In this document: piece by piece, positions 21,439-30,134 of the stretch | How the letters are laid out: each line of letters starts with the position of its first letter | How positions within the stretch are numbered: the stretch's first letter is position 1 | Source of the DNA: an uncultured Bacteroidales bacterium | GTDB lineage: Bacteria; Bacteroidota; Bacteroidia; Bacteroidales; UBA932 | Direction of reading: 5' to 3' | Assembly: GCA_934691625.1 (NCBI GenBank) | Contig: CAKUTA010000001.1 | Span: forward strand, 248,001-312,000 | DNA length: 64,000 nt | Notes under the pieces: model-generated | Told to the model about the DNA's origin: nothing | The model's database searches: none | What the model saw: only the letters and a program-made list of their open reading frames with translations | Program-made: the position numbers and the translations under genes

Positions 21439-22353
21439 TTATCTTTCATCAGGCGCTATAACCTTTTCCATGGCGTCAAGCGACGGAAGATGGCCTGTCA
21501 TGCGGGAGTATCCTGTGAGTGCCTGGTATAGAAGCCATTTCAGTCCGGTGACATATTGTGCGCCTCCGGCATTGACCTTGGCGAGAATATCTCCACTGAA
21601 CGCCGGAGTCTTGTAGTTCGCTTCCAGGATGACCTTTCCCGGGCGTGGCCATGTGTATCTGTCCTCGCCCTCGAAATCCTCGGCGGTCAGCAGCCCGATG
21701 TCGTCTATCTTCATCGGCAATGTGTAGATTATCAGGTCACATTCCCTTACTGCCGCACGGAAATCCGGCATCTGATCTACAATGAAATTGTACTCGGGCA
21801 TCTCGTCGGCAATCTTCTGTGCCTTCTCCATGGTCCTGTTCATAAGTGCGGTGTCGAATCCTAGTTCCGCTGCTGCCACCGCCGCAGCACGGCCTGCGCC
21901 GCCGCATCCGACAATCAGAGCCTGCGGCTTGCGTGAGAACAGCATTGTCAATGCCTGCCTGATGTACTGGTGGACCTTGATATGCATCGTGTCGCCATAT
22001 TTCGTGCTGAACTGCCTTACCAGCCCAGGCATGTAGGCCTCGGCGATGCTCAATATTATCCCTGTGAAATCTGAATTGTCCGCAAGTATGCCGTCAGGAG
22101 TCTTAACCAGAAGATTTGTCGCACCTATCTTGCGGCAGTAGGATGTATAGACATCCGCACGGCCGAAAGCCTTTTCCTTGAACGGTGCTGTGACATTGAT
22201 TCCCTTGTACCTGTCCTCGAATGTCTTTAACGAGGTTCCGAAATCAGAACCCTCTATCAGGTCGTATGTATATTTCCCGTCGTATCCTGCCTTGAACAGG
22301 GCAGGGGACAGAGAAGTGGCGATCGGGTCGCCTATAAGTCCGAATTTATTCAT
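21439..22353 (-). CDS. aroE: Shikimate dehydrogenase (AroE-like) with a central insertion
   Basis: NADP-dependent reduction of 3-dehydroshikimate to shikimate. N-terminal substrate domain: GLIGDPIATSLSPALF (shikimate-contact Ser residues), GINVTAPFKEKA with the catalytic Lys, IGATNLL, and DNSDFTG with the catalytic Asp. The dinucleotide fold has GCGGAGRA and the basic cofactor residues in MNRT. At 304 residues it is about 30 longer than typical AroE: the extra part lies between DNSDFTG and GCGGAGRA (residues ~110-145). All expected active-site residues are present, so the enzyme is probably active. With aroK at 26.8 kb it covers two steps of the chorismate pathway. Confidence 0.85.
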   Translation of the reverse strand: MNKFGLIGDPIATSLSPALFKAGYDGKYTYDLIEGSDFGTSLKTFEDRYKGINVTAPFKEKAFGRADVYTSYCRKIGATNLLVKTPDGILADNSDFTGIILSIAEAYMPGLVRQFSTKYGDTMHIKVHQYIRQALTMLFSRKPQALIVGCGGAGRAAAVAAAELGFDTALMNRTMEKAQKIADEMPEYNFIVDQMPDFRAAVRECDLIIYTLPMKIDDIGLLTAEDFEGEDRYTWPRPGKVILEANYKTPAFSGDILAKVNAGGAQYVTGLKWLLYQALTGYSRMTGHLPSLDAMEKVIAPDER

Positions 22354-22360
22354 TGTCTTA

Positions 22361-22516
22361 CAGACTTATGCACTTCAGGCTTGCGCCAGATAAAGTGGGA
22401 AAACATAAAGCGCATGTTCTAGTTAATTAATTGAATATCAGTATGTTAATATTTTTCAAAATCGTCATATACGCTATTTTGAAAAATGCTGAATAATTGT
22501 AAATCAACGAATTGAT
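22361..22516 (-). repeat. Interspersed palindromic repeat, family 1, copy 2
   Basis: Reverse-orientation counterpart of 1101-1256, with long near-identical blocks. The core palindrome is at 22451-22487: perfect 12-nt arms ATTTTTCAAAAT/ATTTTGAAAAAT around 13 nt. Its edge overlaps the last codons and stop of the methyltransferase gene that ends at 22504. Confidence 0.88.
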
Positions 22517-23331
22517 GAAACTGCTGTCCCTGAATGTCTCTGCCGTACAGCCTCGAACATCAGGATCGCTGATGATACAGAAACATTGAGCGAATCCATC
22601 TGCCCGAGCATCGGTATCTTCACATGTGCGTCGGCGTGCATTCTCCAGAAAGTGCTGAGCCCATCATGCTCCGTGCCCATGACGAGGGCAGTGCCGCATC
22701 TCATATCCGTGTCGTAGTACCAGCTGGAGTCCTGAAGCTGTGCGGTATATATCTTTATGCCGTTATCATTCAGCCATTTCAAAGTCTCTCCCGAGGTCGC
22801 GGCGATCACCTGCCTTGTGAATATTGCACCGAGGCTGGCGCGGATGAGATTTGGATTATAGAGATCTGTAAGCTGGTCGCATATAATCACGGCATCGGCA
22901 TCGGCAGCATCAGCTGTCCGCAGAACAGCGCCGAGATTTCCAGGCTTCTCCACTGATTCCAGGACGATGACCAGCGGATTCTCGCGCAGGCGGACATCCT
23001 TCAATGTCCTGTCCATCATCTCCACCTCCGCGACCACGCCCTCGGTCCCGCTCCGGTATGCGATCTTTTCATATACAGCCTGCGTAACCTCGTATATCGC
23101 GCACCTGTCGCCACATAGGGACGCTATCTCCTCAAGCTCACGTGCGGATAGGATGTCACGGCATACGAAAAGCGCCTTGACGCGATATCCTGCCTCGATG
23201 CAATGCTTCACCTCCAGTCTGCCCTCCACTATAAAAAGAGCGTTCTCGCGCCTGGTGCGGGATTTCTCCCCAAGCGCGAGAAGCATCTTTATCTTAGGAT
23301 TCTGAGCAGATGTTATCGTCTCTGTTCTCAT
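22504..23331 (-). CDS. SPOUT-family (TrmH/SpoU) RNA 2'-O-methyltransferase
   Basis: 275 residues. An N-terminal substrate-binding domain begins with TSAQNPKIKMLLALGEKSRTRRENALFIVEGRLEVKHCIEAG. The trefoil-knot SAM domain shows the three SPOUT motifs: VIVLESVEKPGNLGAVLRTADA, ALVMGTEHDGLS, and IPMLGQMDSLNVSVSSAILMFEA. It resembles rRNA methyltransferases of the RlmB/TsnR group; the target nucleotide cannot be assigned. Starts 3 bp after lysS, so the two are cotranscribed. The final residues (SSIR and stop) fall inside the family 1 repeat, which suggests that the repeat's arrival reset the C-terminus. Confidence 0.9.
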   Translation of the reverse strand: MRTETITSAQNPKIKMLLALGEKSRTRRENALFIVEGRLEVKHCIEAGYRVKALFVCRDILSARELEEIASLCGDRCAIYEVTQAVYEKIAYRSGTEGVVAEVEMMDRTLKDVRLRENPLVIVLESVEKPGNLGAVLRTADAADADAVIICDQLTDLYNPNLIRASLGAIFTRQVIAATSGETLKWLNDNGIKIYTAQLQDSSWYYDTDMRCGTALVMGTEHDGLSTFWRMHADAHVKIPMLGQMDSLNVSVSSAILMFEAVRQRHSGTAVSSIR

Positions 23332-23334
23332 GAA

Positions 23335-24891
23335 TTACTTGCTTTCTTCCTGGTCCTTTTCCGCATCCTGTTTTACAGGCATCTTCTCCGGACGCATCTG
23401 CGGGAAGAAAAGGACATCCTGGATCGTGGTGTTGCCGGTCATGAGCATTGTAAGACGGTCGATACCCATTCCAAGACCTGATGTAGGCGGCATGCCGTAC
23501 TCAAGTGCGCGGAGAAAGTCATAGTCGATGAACATGGCCTCGTCATCGCCGTTGCTCTTCAGCTTGGCCTGCTCCTCGAAACGCTCCCTCTGGTCGATAG
23601 GGTCGTTAAGCTCAGAATATGCATTGGCAAGTTCATGCCCGCATACGAACAGCTCGAAGCGCTCTGTAAGTGTCGGATCGTTCCTGTGCCTCTTGGTGAG
23701 AGGTGACATCTCGACAGGATAGTCAGTTACGAATGTAGGCTGGATGAAATGCTTCTCGCAGTATTCTCCGAAGATGGCATCGATAAGCTTGCCTACACCC
23801 ATTGACGGCTCGAATTCCACATTGAGCTTCTTGCAGGTCTCGCGGAGCTGGTCCACATTCATGCCCTTGACATCCACTCCTGCGTACTCCTTGATGGCGT
23901 CGAGGATGCCTATCTTCCTGTATGGAGCCTTGAAGTCGATCTCCACACCTTCGTTCATGACTGTCGTCTTGCCGTAGAGATTCATGGCGATCTTCTCCAG
24001 CAGATTCTCGATGAACTCCATCATCCAGATGTAGTCCTTGTATGCCACGTAGATCTCCATGCATGTGAACTCAGGATTGTGGGTCTTGTCCATACCCTCG
24101 TTGCGGAAGTCCTTTGCAAACTCATAGACTCCGTCATACCCTCCGACGATAAGTCTCTTAAGGTAAAGCTCGTTTGCAATACGCAGATACAGAGGAATAT
24201 CCAACGCATTATGATGAGTGATGAACGGTCTTGCAGTGGCTCCGCCAGGGATTGACTGCAGGATAGGGGTCTCCACCTCGAGGCAGCCGGCATTGTTGAA
24301 ATACTCGCGCATGGTGGCAATGATCTTTGCCCTCTTGATGAATGTGTCCTTTACCTGCGGGTTCACGATAAGGTCCACATAGCGCTGCCTGTACCTGAGC
24401 TCGGGATCAGTGAATGCGTCATGTACCTTGCCGTCAGCTTCCTTCACGACAGGAAGAACCTTCAGCGACTTGCTTAGGAGAGTCAGCTCCTTTGCGTGGA
24501 CCGTGAGCTGTCCTGTCTGTGTGTGAAATGCGAAACCCTTGATGCCGACGATGTCGCCGATGTCGAGAAGCCTCTTGAACACGGTGTTGTACATGGTCTT
24601 GTCCTCGCCAGGGCAGATTTCATCGCGCTTTACATATACCTGTATTCTGCCAGTGGCGTCCTGGAGCTCCATGAATGAAGCCGCTCCCATGATACGCCTG
24701 GACATTATCCTTCCTGCTATGCACACGTCCTGGAAATTGCCTTTCTCAGGATCGTATCCCTCCTCAATGCCTTTGGCTGTGGCATTTACAGGGTACAGCG
24801 GTGCCGGGTAAGGTTCTATTCCAAGTTCTCTGAGTTTGTCGAGGGACTGTCTTCTGATGAGTTCCTGCTCGCTCAATTCCAAATTTGCCAT
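23335..24891 (-). CDS. lysS: Lysyl-tRNA synthetase, class II
   Basis: 518 residues. The N-terminal OB-fold anticodon domain includes [28 protein letters not shown]. The catalytic core has motif 1 (around [13 protein letters not shown]), motif 2 [20 protein letters not shown] and motif 3 [17 protein letters not shown]. The tail is lysine/glutamate rich. The promoter and hairpin-containing leader lie just upstream, divergent from recJ. Confidence 0.98.
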   Translation of the reverse strand: MANLELSEQELIRRQSLDKLRELGIEPYPAPLYPVNATAKGIEEGYDPEKGNFQDVCIAGRIMSRRIMGAASFMELQDATGRIQVYVKRDEICPGEDKTMYNTVFKRLLDIGDIVGIKGFAFHTQTGQLTVHAKELTLLSKSLKVLPVVKEADGKVHDAFTDPELRYRQRYVDLIVNPQVKDTFIKRAKIIATMREYFNNAGCLEVETPILQSIPGGATARPFITHHNALDIPLYLRIANELYLKRLIVGGYDGVYEFAKDFRNEGMDKTHNPEFTCMEIYVAYKDYIWMMEFIENLLEKIAMNLYGKTTVMNEGVEIDFKAPYRKIGILDAIKEYAGVDVKGMNVDQLRETCKKLNVEFEPSMGVGKLIDAIFGEYCEKHFIQPTFVTDYPVEMSPLTKRHRNDPTLTERFELFVCGHELANAYSELNDPIDQRERFEEQAKLKSNGDDEAMFIDYDFLRALEYGMPPTSGLGMGIDRLTMLMTGNTTIQDVLFFPQMRPEKMPVKQDAEKDQEESK

Positions 24892-24930
24892 ATTGTTTAT
24901 TTTAAAGATTCAATTATAAAATGTCCCGTC

Positions 24931-24982
24931 AAAGCCTCCTGGGACGACATGTGACCGCTCTCCGGTCACATCTACAAAAATA
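24931..24982 (-). promoter_or_regulatory. lysS promoter -7 element and hairpin leader
   Basis: CAAAAATA at 24975-24982 reads TATTTTTG on the minus strand, a TAnnTTTG match. Downstream, in the ~75-nt leader, ATGTGACCG pairs with CGGTCACAT (24949-24971), and ATGTCCC can pair with GGGACgACAT (24931-24949), partly sharing bases with the first hairpin. This could be a mutually exclusive pair of structures. No T-box features are visible. Confidence 0.5.
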
Positions 24983-25015
24983 GCATATTTAATTCTAAAT
25001 TTGAAATAAATAAGG

Positions 25016-25023
25016 TATCTTTG
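25016..25023 (+). promoter_or_regulatory. recJ promoter -7 element
   Basis: TATCTTTG, a perfect TAnnTTTG, ends 7 bp before the recJ ATG at 25030. The expected start of transcription is at or very near the first codon, implying a leaderless or nearly leaderless message. A TTTG upstream (25000) is closer than the usual 19 bp. Confidence 0.65.
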
Positions 25024-25029
25024 TATGCT

Positions 25030-26763
25030 ATGCCGAAAGAACGTGAATGGATATTGCGTGCTCCTGCGCCGCAGGAGAATGTCGTACAGCTCTCTGCAGA
25101 GCTGGGTATTGACCCCGTACTGGCCTCTCTGCTTATAAACAGGGGAGTCCGTACCTTCGACGAGGCACGTTCATTCTTCCGCCCGGATCTGGGTGCCCTG
25201 CACGACCCGTTCCTGATGAAGGACATGGACAAGGCTGTGGCACGGCTGGAGAAGGCTATATCCGGGAACGAGAAGATCCTGGTGTACGGGGACTATGACG
25301 TGGACGGAACCACAGCTGTCGCCCTTGTATATTCCTTTATCAGAAAACTGACTCCTCTGGTGGATTTCTATATTCCTGACAGATACGATGAAGGATATGG
25401 AGTGTCCAGAAAGGGGCTGGACTGGGCGGCTGACAATGATTTCAGGCTGATCATAACTCTGGACTGCGGCATCAAGGCGATAGACAAGGTAGCATACGCA
25501 GCCGGCAGGGGCATTGACATAATCATCTGCGACCATCACCTTCCTGAAGACGAGCTTCCTGCAGCGGCGGCTGTCCTGGATCCTAAGCGTGAGGACTGCA
25601 GCTATCCTTTCGATGATCTTTCAGGCTGCGGAGTCGGATTCAAGCTCGTTCAGGCATACTCGATGCATAACGGAATCGCATTCGAGACCCTTATTCCTCT
25701 GCTGGATCTTCTGGTCGTCAGCATTGCCTCGGATCTTGTGACGGTAGTGGGGGAGAACAGGATTCTCGCGCATTTCGGTCTGAAGAGACTCAATGCGCAG
25801 CCTCGCATAGGTCTGCAGGCGATGATAAGTCTCGCGAACCTGGAGCCGGGGCATATATCCATAGATGATATAGTGTTCAAGATCGGGCCGAGGATCAATG
25901 CCGCAGGACGTATGGAGTCAGGCCGTCTGGCGGTGGAACTGCTTACTGCCGAGGACGCTGCGACAGCAATGACCATAGGCACGAAAATCAATGACAACAA
26001 TAACGAGCGCAAGAGCATAGACAGGGAAATCACAAAGGAGGCCCTGGAGATGGTCCAGAACGGCAAAAGCTGCTCTGCGGGCAATGTGGTGATAGTCTAT
26101 GGCCCGGACTGGAACAAGGGCGTCGTGGGCATTGTCGCATCACGCCTTGTCGAAGCCTACTATAAGCCTACTTTCGTTCTGACACGTTCCAACGGCTTCG
26201 TGACAGGCTCTGCTAGAAGTGTACGCGGATTTGACCTTTACGAGGCGATCAGCAGCTGTGCAGACCTTCTGGAGAACTATGGCGGACATATCTATGCCGC
26301 GGGGCTAACTATGAGGGAAGAGAATCTTCCGGAGTTCTCCCGCCGCATAGAGAAGTATGTGAGCGAGCATATTACCAGGGTTATGGCCACGCCGGTGATA
26401 GATGTTGACTCGGAAATCAGCTTCTCACAGATCACGCCGAAATTCTTCAGGGTGCTGAAGCAGTTTCAGCCGTTCGGCCCAGGGAACAGCTCCCCGGTAT
26501 TCCTTACCAAGAATGTCTATGACGACGGAAACGGAAGAAAGGTAGGTCCTGGCGGCCAGCATTTGAAGCTGGAGCTTATCCAAGAATCTCAGCCATACCA
26601 TCAGGTGTCAGCAATCGCGTTCAACATGGCTGACTATTTCGAGCATATCCGCAATGGAAATCCCATTGATGTCTGCTACAGCATTGTAGAGAACTACTAC
26701 CGTGGGAACTCTACTATCCAGCTGCGTATCAAGGATATGCGCGAAAGAGAGGATATCATCTGA
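25030..26763 (+). CDS. recJ: Single-stranded-DNA-specific 5'-3' exonuclease RecJ
   Basis: 577 residues from ATG 25030 (MPKEREWIL). DHH phosphoesterase motifs are intact: DYDVDGTTA, ITLDCGIKA, CDHHLPEDELP, and SDLVTVVGENR (motif IV). The DHHA1 domain carries GGHIYAAGLTM, and a C-terminal OB fold follows (from ~455). It acts with RecQ/RecF-type recombination and mismatch repair. Its 3' end overlaps that of aroK by 8 bp (convergent). Confidence 0.96.
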   Translation: MPKEREWILRAPAPQENVVQLSAELGIDPVLASLLINRGVRTFDEARSFFRPDLGALHDPFLMKDMDKAVARLEKAISGNEKILVYGDYDVDGTTAVALVYSFIRKLTPLVDFYIPDRYDEGYGVSRKGLDWAADNDFRLIITLDCGIKAIDKVAYAAGRGIDIIICDHHLPEDELPAAAAVLDPKREDCSYPFDDLSGCGVGFKLVQAYSMHNGIAFETLIPLLDLLVVSIASDLVTVVGENRILAHFGLKRLNAQPRIGLQAMISLANLEPGHISIDDIVFKIGPRINAAGRMESGRLAVELLTAEDAATAMTIGTKINDNNNERKSIDREITKEALEMVQNGKSCSAGNVVIVYGPDWNKGVVGIVASRLVEAYYKPTFVLTRSNGFVTGSARSVRGFDLYEAISSCADLLENYGGHIYAAGLTMREENLPEFSRRIEKYVSEHITRVMATPVIDVDSEISFSQITPKFFRVLKQFQPFGPGNSSPVFLTKNVYDDGNGRKVGPGGQHLKLELIQESQPYHQVSAIAFNMADYFEHIRNGNPIDVCYSIVENYYRGNSTIQLRIKDMREREDII

Positions 26764-27283
26764 CGCACTGCCTGATTATATCCTCAGCTACATCTGAATA
26801 CTCTCTCCCGTCTATTTCCATGATTATATGTGCCGTATGCTCATAGGTCCTGGCTCGCTGTGACATCAGCTCCTCTATCCGGCTGCGCAGTGCCGCGCTG
26901 TCAGGATGATCCCCGAGCATCGGCCTGTCGCCAGGCCATCTGGTAAGGTTGTTCACCAATGTGCCGATGCCAGCCTTCAGATATATGCATGCTGTCATTG
27001 AATGCACTATGCCGGCTGCCTCGGGAGTGGTCAGTGTTCCGCCTCCGAGCGACAGGACAATGTTCTCATCTCCAGCTTCTTCAACAACAGATTTCAATGT
27101 CGCAGTCTCCATTTTCCTGAATCCGGCTTCCCCGTCTTCGCTGAAAATCCTGCGTACAGAACGTCCGTCGCTCTTCTCTATCCAGGCGTCCAGGTCAATG
27201 AGCCTGTATCCGAGCTTTTCACTCAGAATTCTCCCGATGCAGCTCTTGCCGCATCCCATAAACCCTGTCAATGAGATAATCAT
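26756..27283 (-). CDS. aroK: Shikimate kinase
   Basis: Phosphorylates shikimate at O3 with ATP. 175 residues: Walker A GFMGCGKSCIG, DLDAWIE (shikimate Asp), GFRKMET (shikimate Arg), LSLGGGT, and the lid RWPGDRPML with the catalytic Arg. Its ATG overlaps the stop of the upstream topoisomerase gene by 4 bp, indicating translational coupling. Convergent overlap with recJ. Confidence 0.96.
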   Translation of the reverse strand: MIISLTGFMGCGKSCIGRILSEKLGYRLIDLDAWIEKSDGRSVRRIFSEDGEAGFRKMETATLKSVVEEAGDENIVLSLGGGTLTTPEAAGIVHSMTACIYLKAGIGTLVNNLTRWPGDRPMLGDHPDSAALRSRIEELMSQRARTYEHTAHIIMEIDGREYSDVAEDIIRQCVR

Positions 27284-30060
27284 TCTACATCGAACAGGTT
27301 AGGCTCGTCGGCATCATCATTGTCGGGATCAGGCTCTCCAAGGTCGCCCTGCGTATCATCTCCATCCGTAGGTCTGTACATTGACTCAGGGCTGAACGAC
27401 TCGTCGTCAGGTATGTCCTCCGGCCCGAGAGATATGACCTCCCCGGTCTTGGCTCCTTCTTCTTCATCATCTTCAGGCTTGTGCAGCGGCTCTATAAACT
27501 CCACCTTCAGCACATCATACCTGTGGCACCTGTTGCCCTTTGCCGCGATGCCTTTCTTTGCTATGAACTCTTCAGCATCGAACTTCTCAGGCTCCCTGTG
27601 CTCCTGCCTTCCGGTGAATGTCACCATGAACTGCGGATGCCTGTCTGCACTGAAGTCGGCAAGATAGGTGCCTTTGCCCTCAGGAATGAACTGGGCAGGG
27701 GAATTGTCGCTTGGTGGGAATGAGAACCTCTTGATATAGAATGTCTTGCTCTCACCGTCGAAGTACAGTGCCGTATAGACCTTGTTCTCGTCATATTTCT
27801 CTATGCGGAGCAGATCGCCTTGATAGCGGTTGCTCATATCGTAAGAGGTCGTATAGTATGTCCCGTTGCGGAATATCGCGATTATCCTGTCATTTCCGCT
27901 GAACTCTCCCAGATGCTCTCCACGTCCGTCCTCATTGAGCCTCTGGACATCGGTGTCAAACCATATATCCTTCCCTCCGATGGTGGATATTCCCTTGGCT
28001 CTCAATGAAATCCTCTGGATGGCATTCTTAGTCACCAGGTTTCCGCGGGATATCTTGCCCTTGATGGCAAGCTCCGAGAAATCGTACTCCATGTTCAGCT
28101 TCTTCAGCTTGGGACGCGGGCGGAAGTATATCTTCACGGTCTCAGCCTCTCCGTTGTGGTTCACTGTGAACCATACGATGCTGGAGCCCGGCTTGCCCTG
28201 TGTGATGTCATATTCCTTGTCCCTTGTTATGCTGGTGATTGCAAACCTCTTGGCGTAGTACAATGTGCTCTTCCCGTCGCGGTAGATGACATTATATATG
28301 GTGCGGGAGTCGCCTCTGTTGAAGATGCCGACATACAGCAGGTTCGTGGCGAAGAATGCCTTGTCTGAAACCTTGGTGATGCGGTATTTTCCGTCCTTGC
28401 CTATTACAATGATCTCGGACATGTCAGAGCAGTCGCAGAGATATTCTCCCTCGTCCTTCTTCAGCCCGATGCCTACGAAGCCTGTCTCGAGATTGGCATA
28501 GAGCTTGGCATTGTTGCTTACGACCTTGGTGGCCGTGATGGTCTCGAAGCCGGTAATCTCTGTCCGGCGAGGAAAATCCTTCCCGTATTTAGCCTTGATA
28601 TTACGGAAGAACCTGATGGTATAGTCTGTGATATGCTCGATATTGTCCTTTACGGAATTCAGTTCCTTCTCAATGTCAAGTATCTTCTGGTCAATGACTT
28701 TCGTGTCGAATTTGGAGATCTTCCTTACAGGCTTCTCCACCAGCTTAAGGATATCGTCCATGGTGATCTTGCGGAGAAGCTGCTCCTGGAACTCGCACAT
28801 CCTCTTATACACATCCTTGATCTGCGCATCCCAGGTCTTCTGGTCCTCCTCAAGAATCTTGTACACCCTGTTCTCGAAAAATATCTTCTCGAGCGAGGTG
28901 TAGTGCCAGCTGTCCTCAAGCTCGTTCTTCTTGATTTCCAGCTGACGTTTCAGCAGGTCACGTGTATGCTCGGTGTCGTATATCAGAATGTCATCCACGC
29001 TGAGGAACTGTGGCTTGTTGTCCTTGATGACACAGGCATTCGGGGCAATGTTGGTCTCGCAGTCTGTAAATGCATAGAGTGCATCTATCGTCTTGTCGGG
29101 TGACACGTCGTTAGGAAGATGGATGACAAGATCCGCAGTGGCTGTGGTCATATCCTCTATCTTCTTTATCTTTATCTTGCCCTTGTCCTTTGCCTTCAGG
29201 ATGGAATCCACCAGCATGTGGGTAGTCTTGCCGTAAGGTATTTCCTTGATTGCCAGGGTATTCTTGTCTATTTTCTCGATCTTTGCCCTGACTTTGACGC
29301 TTCCGCCCCTCTGGCCTTTCATGTATTTGGAGCAGTCGGCATAGCCTCCGGTGGGGAAATCCGGCAGAAGCTCGAACTCCTTGCCCTCAAGATATGCTAT
29401 GGATGCGTCTATAAGCTCATTGAAGTTATGAGGCAGAATCTTGGATGCCATTCCCACGGCGATTCCTTCCGTTCCCTGTGCAAGCAGCAGCGGGAAACGT
29501 ACAGGAAGCTCCACCGGCTCCTGGTTCCTGCCATCGTATGATGTCATCCATTCGGTAATCTTCGGGTCGAAGATTACATCTTTAGCGAATTTGCTCAGGC
29601 GGGCCTCGATATATCGTCCTGCTGCATTAGGGTCTCCTGTAAGGATGTTACCCCAGTTTCCCTGGCAGTCTATCGCATAGCCCTTCTGCCCGAGCTGCAC
29701 GAGCGCCCCGAGGATGGAGGCATCTCCATGCGGATGGTAGTGCATGGCTTCGCCGACGATACCGGCTACCTTGCTGTATGCTCCGGTATCGTGTTCATAC
29801 ATTGCATGCAGCACACGCCTCTGTACGGGTTTCAGACCGTCCACTATATTAGGAACGGCTCTCTGGAGAATCACATAGGATGAGTAGTCCAGGAACCAGT
29901 CCTTGAACATTCCGGACAGCTTGTATCTCTTGCTGTCCTCTCCCAGAAGTTTCTCATATTTCTCTGATGGCACCGCTGAGGAATCGTCAATCGGCTCCTC
30001 GTTCAGGTTCTCATCGCCTTCCAGCTCGTCCTGTGACAGCTCGTCGTCCCATTCGCTCAT
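27280..30060 (-). CDS. parC: DNA topoisomerase IV subunit A (ParC type, GyrA/ParC family)
   Basis: 926 residues. After an acidic N-terminal extension (1-~40) comes the breakage-reunion domain: ILQRAVPNIVDGLKPVQRRVLHAM, HYHPHGDASI, and NAAGRYIEARLS with the catalytic Tyr. The quinolone-pocket positions read D-A-S in the HPHGDAS region. A coiled-coil segment (~400-470) follows, then a degenerate beta-pinwheel. The C-terminus is very acidic (ends DNDDADEPNLFDVE). The lack of a GyrA box and the overall form favour ParC over GyrA. It is 74 bp downstream of era. Confidence 0.9.
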   Translation of the reverse strand: MSEWDDELSQDELEGDENLNEEPIDDSSAVPSEKYEKLLGEDSKRYKLSGMFKDWFLDYSSYVILQRAVPNIVDGLKPVQRRVLHAMYEHDTGAYSKVAGIVGEAMHYHPHGDASILGALVQLGQKGYAIDCQGNWGNILTGDPNAAGRYIEARLSKFAKDVIFDPKITEWMTSYDGRNQEPVELPVRFPLLLAQGTEGIAVGMASKILPHNFNELIDASIAYLEGKEFELLPDFPTGGYADCSKYMKGQRGGSVKVRAKIEKIDKNTLAIKEIPYGKTTHMLVDSILKAKDKGKIKIKKIEDMTTATADLVIHLPNDVSPDKTIDALYAFTDCETNIAPNACVIKDNKPQFLSVDDILIYDTEHTRDLLKRQLEIKKNELEDSWHYTSLEKIFFENRVYKILEEDQKTWDAQIKDVYKRMCEFQEQLLRKITMDDILKLVEKPVRKISKFDTKVIDQKILDIEKELNSVKDNIEHITDYTIRFFRNIKAKYGKDFPRRTEITGFETITATKVVSNNAKLYANLETGFVGIGLKKDEGEYLCDCSDMSEIIVIGKDGKYRITKVSDKAFFATNLLYVGIFNRGDSRTIYNVIYRDGKSTLYYAKRFAITSITRDKEYDITQGKPGSSIVWFTVNHNGEAETVKIYFRPRPKLKKLNMEYDFSELAIKGKISRGNLVTKNAIQRISLRAKGISTIGGKDIWFDTDVQRLNEDGRGEHLGEFSGNDRIIAIFRNGTYYTTSYDMSNRYQGDLLRIEKYDENKVYTALYFDGESKTFYIKRFSFPPSDNSPAQFIPEGKGTYLADFSADRHPQFMVTFTGRQEHREPEKFDAEEFIAKKGIAAKGNRCHRYDVLKVEFIEPLHKPEDDEEEGAKTGEVISLGPEDIPDDESFSPESMYRPTDGDDTQGDLGEPDPDNDDADEPNLFDVE

Positions 30061-30134
30061 TAAATGTTGTCCTCCAAACCTTTAAGTCTTGTTTATCTGT
30101 TATGCCTGCCGCCGCTGTGGCCTGCCTGCACCTT

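Noticed and set aside
24891..24982. T-box riboswitch upstream of lysS
   Set aside because: No T-box sequence, no specifier loop and no terminator/antiterminator pair could be identified; only simple hairpins are present.
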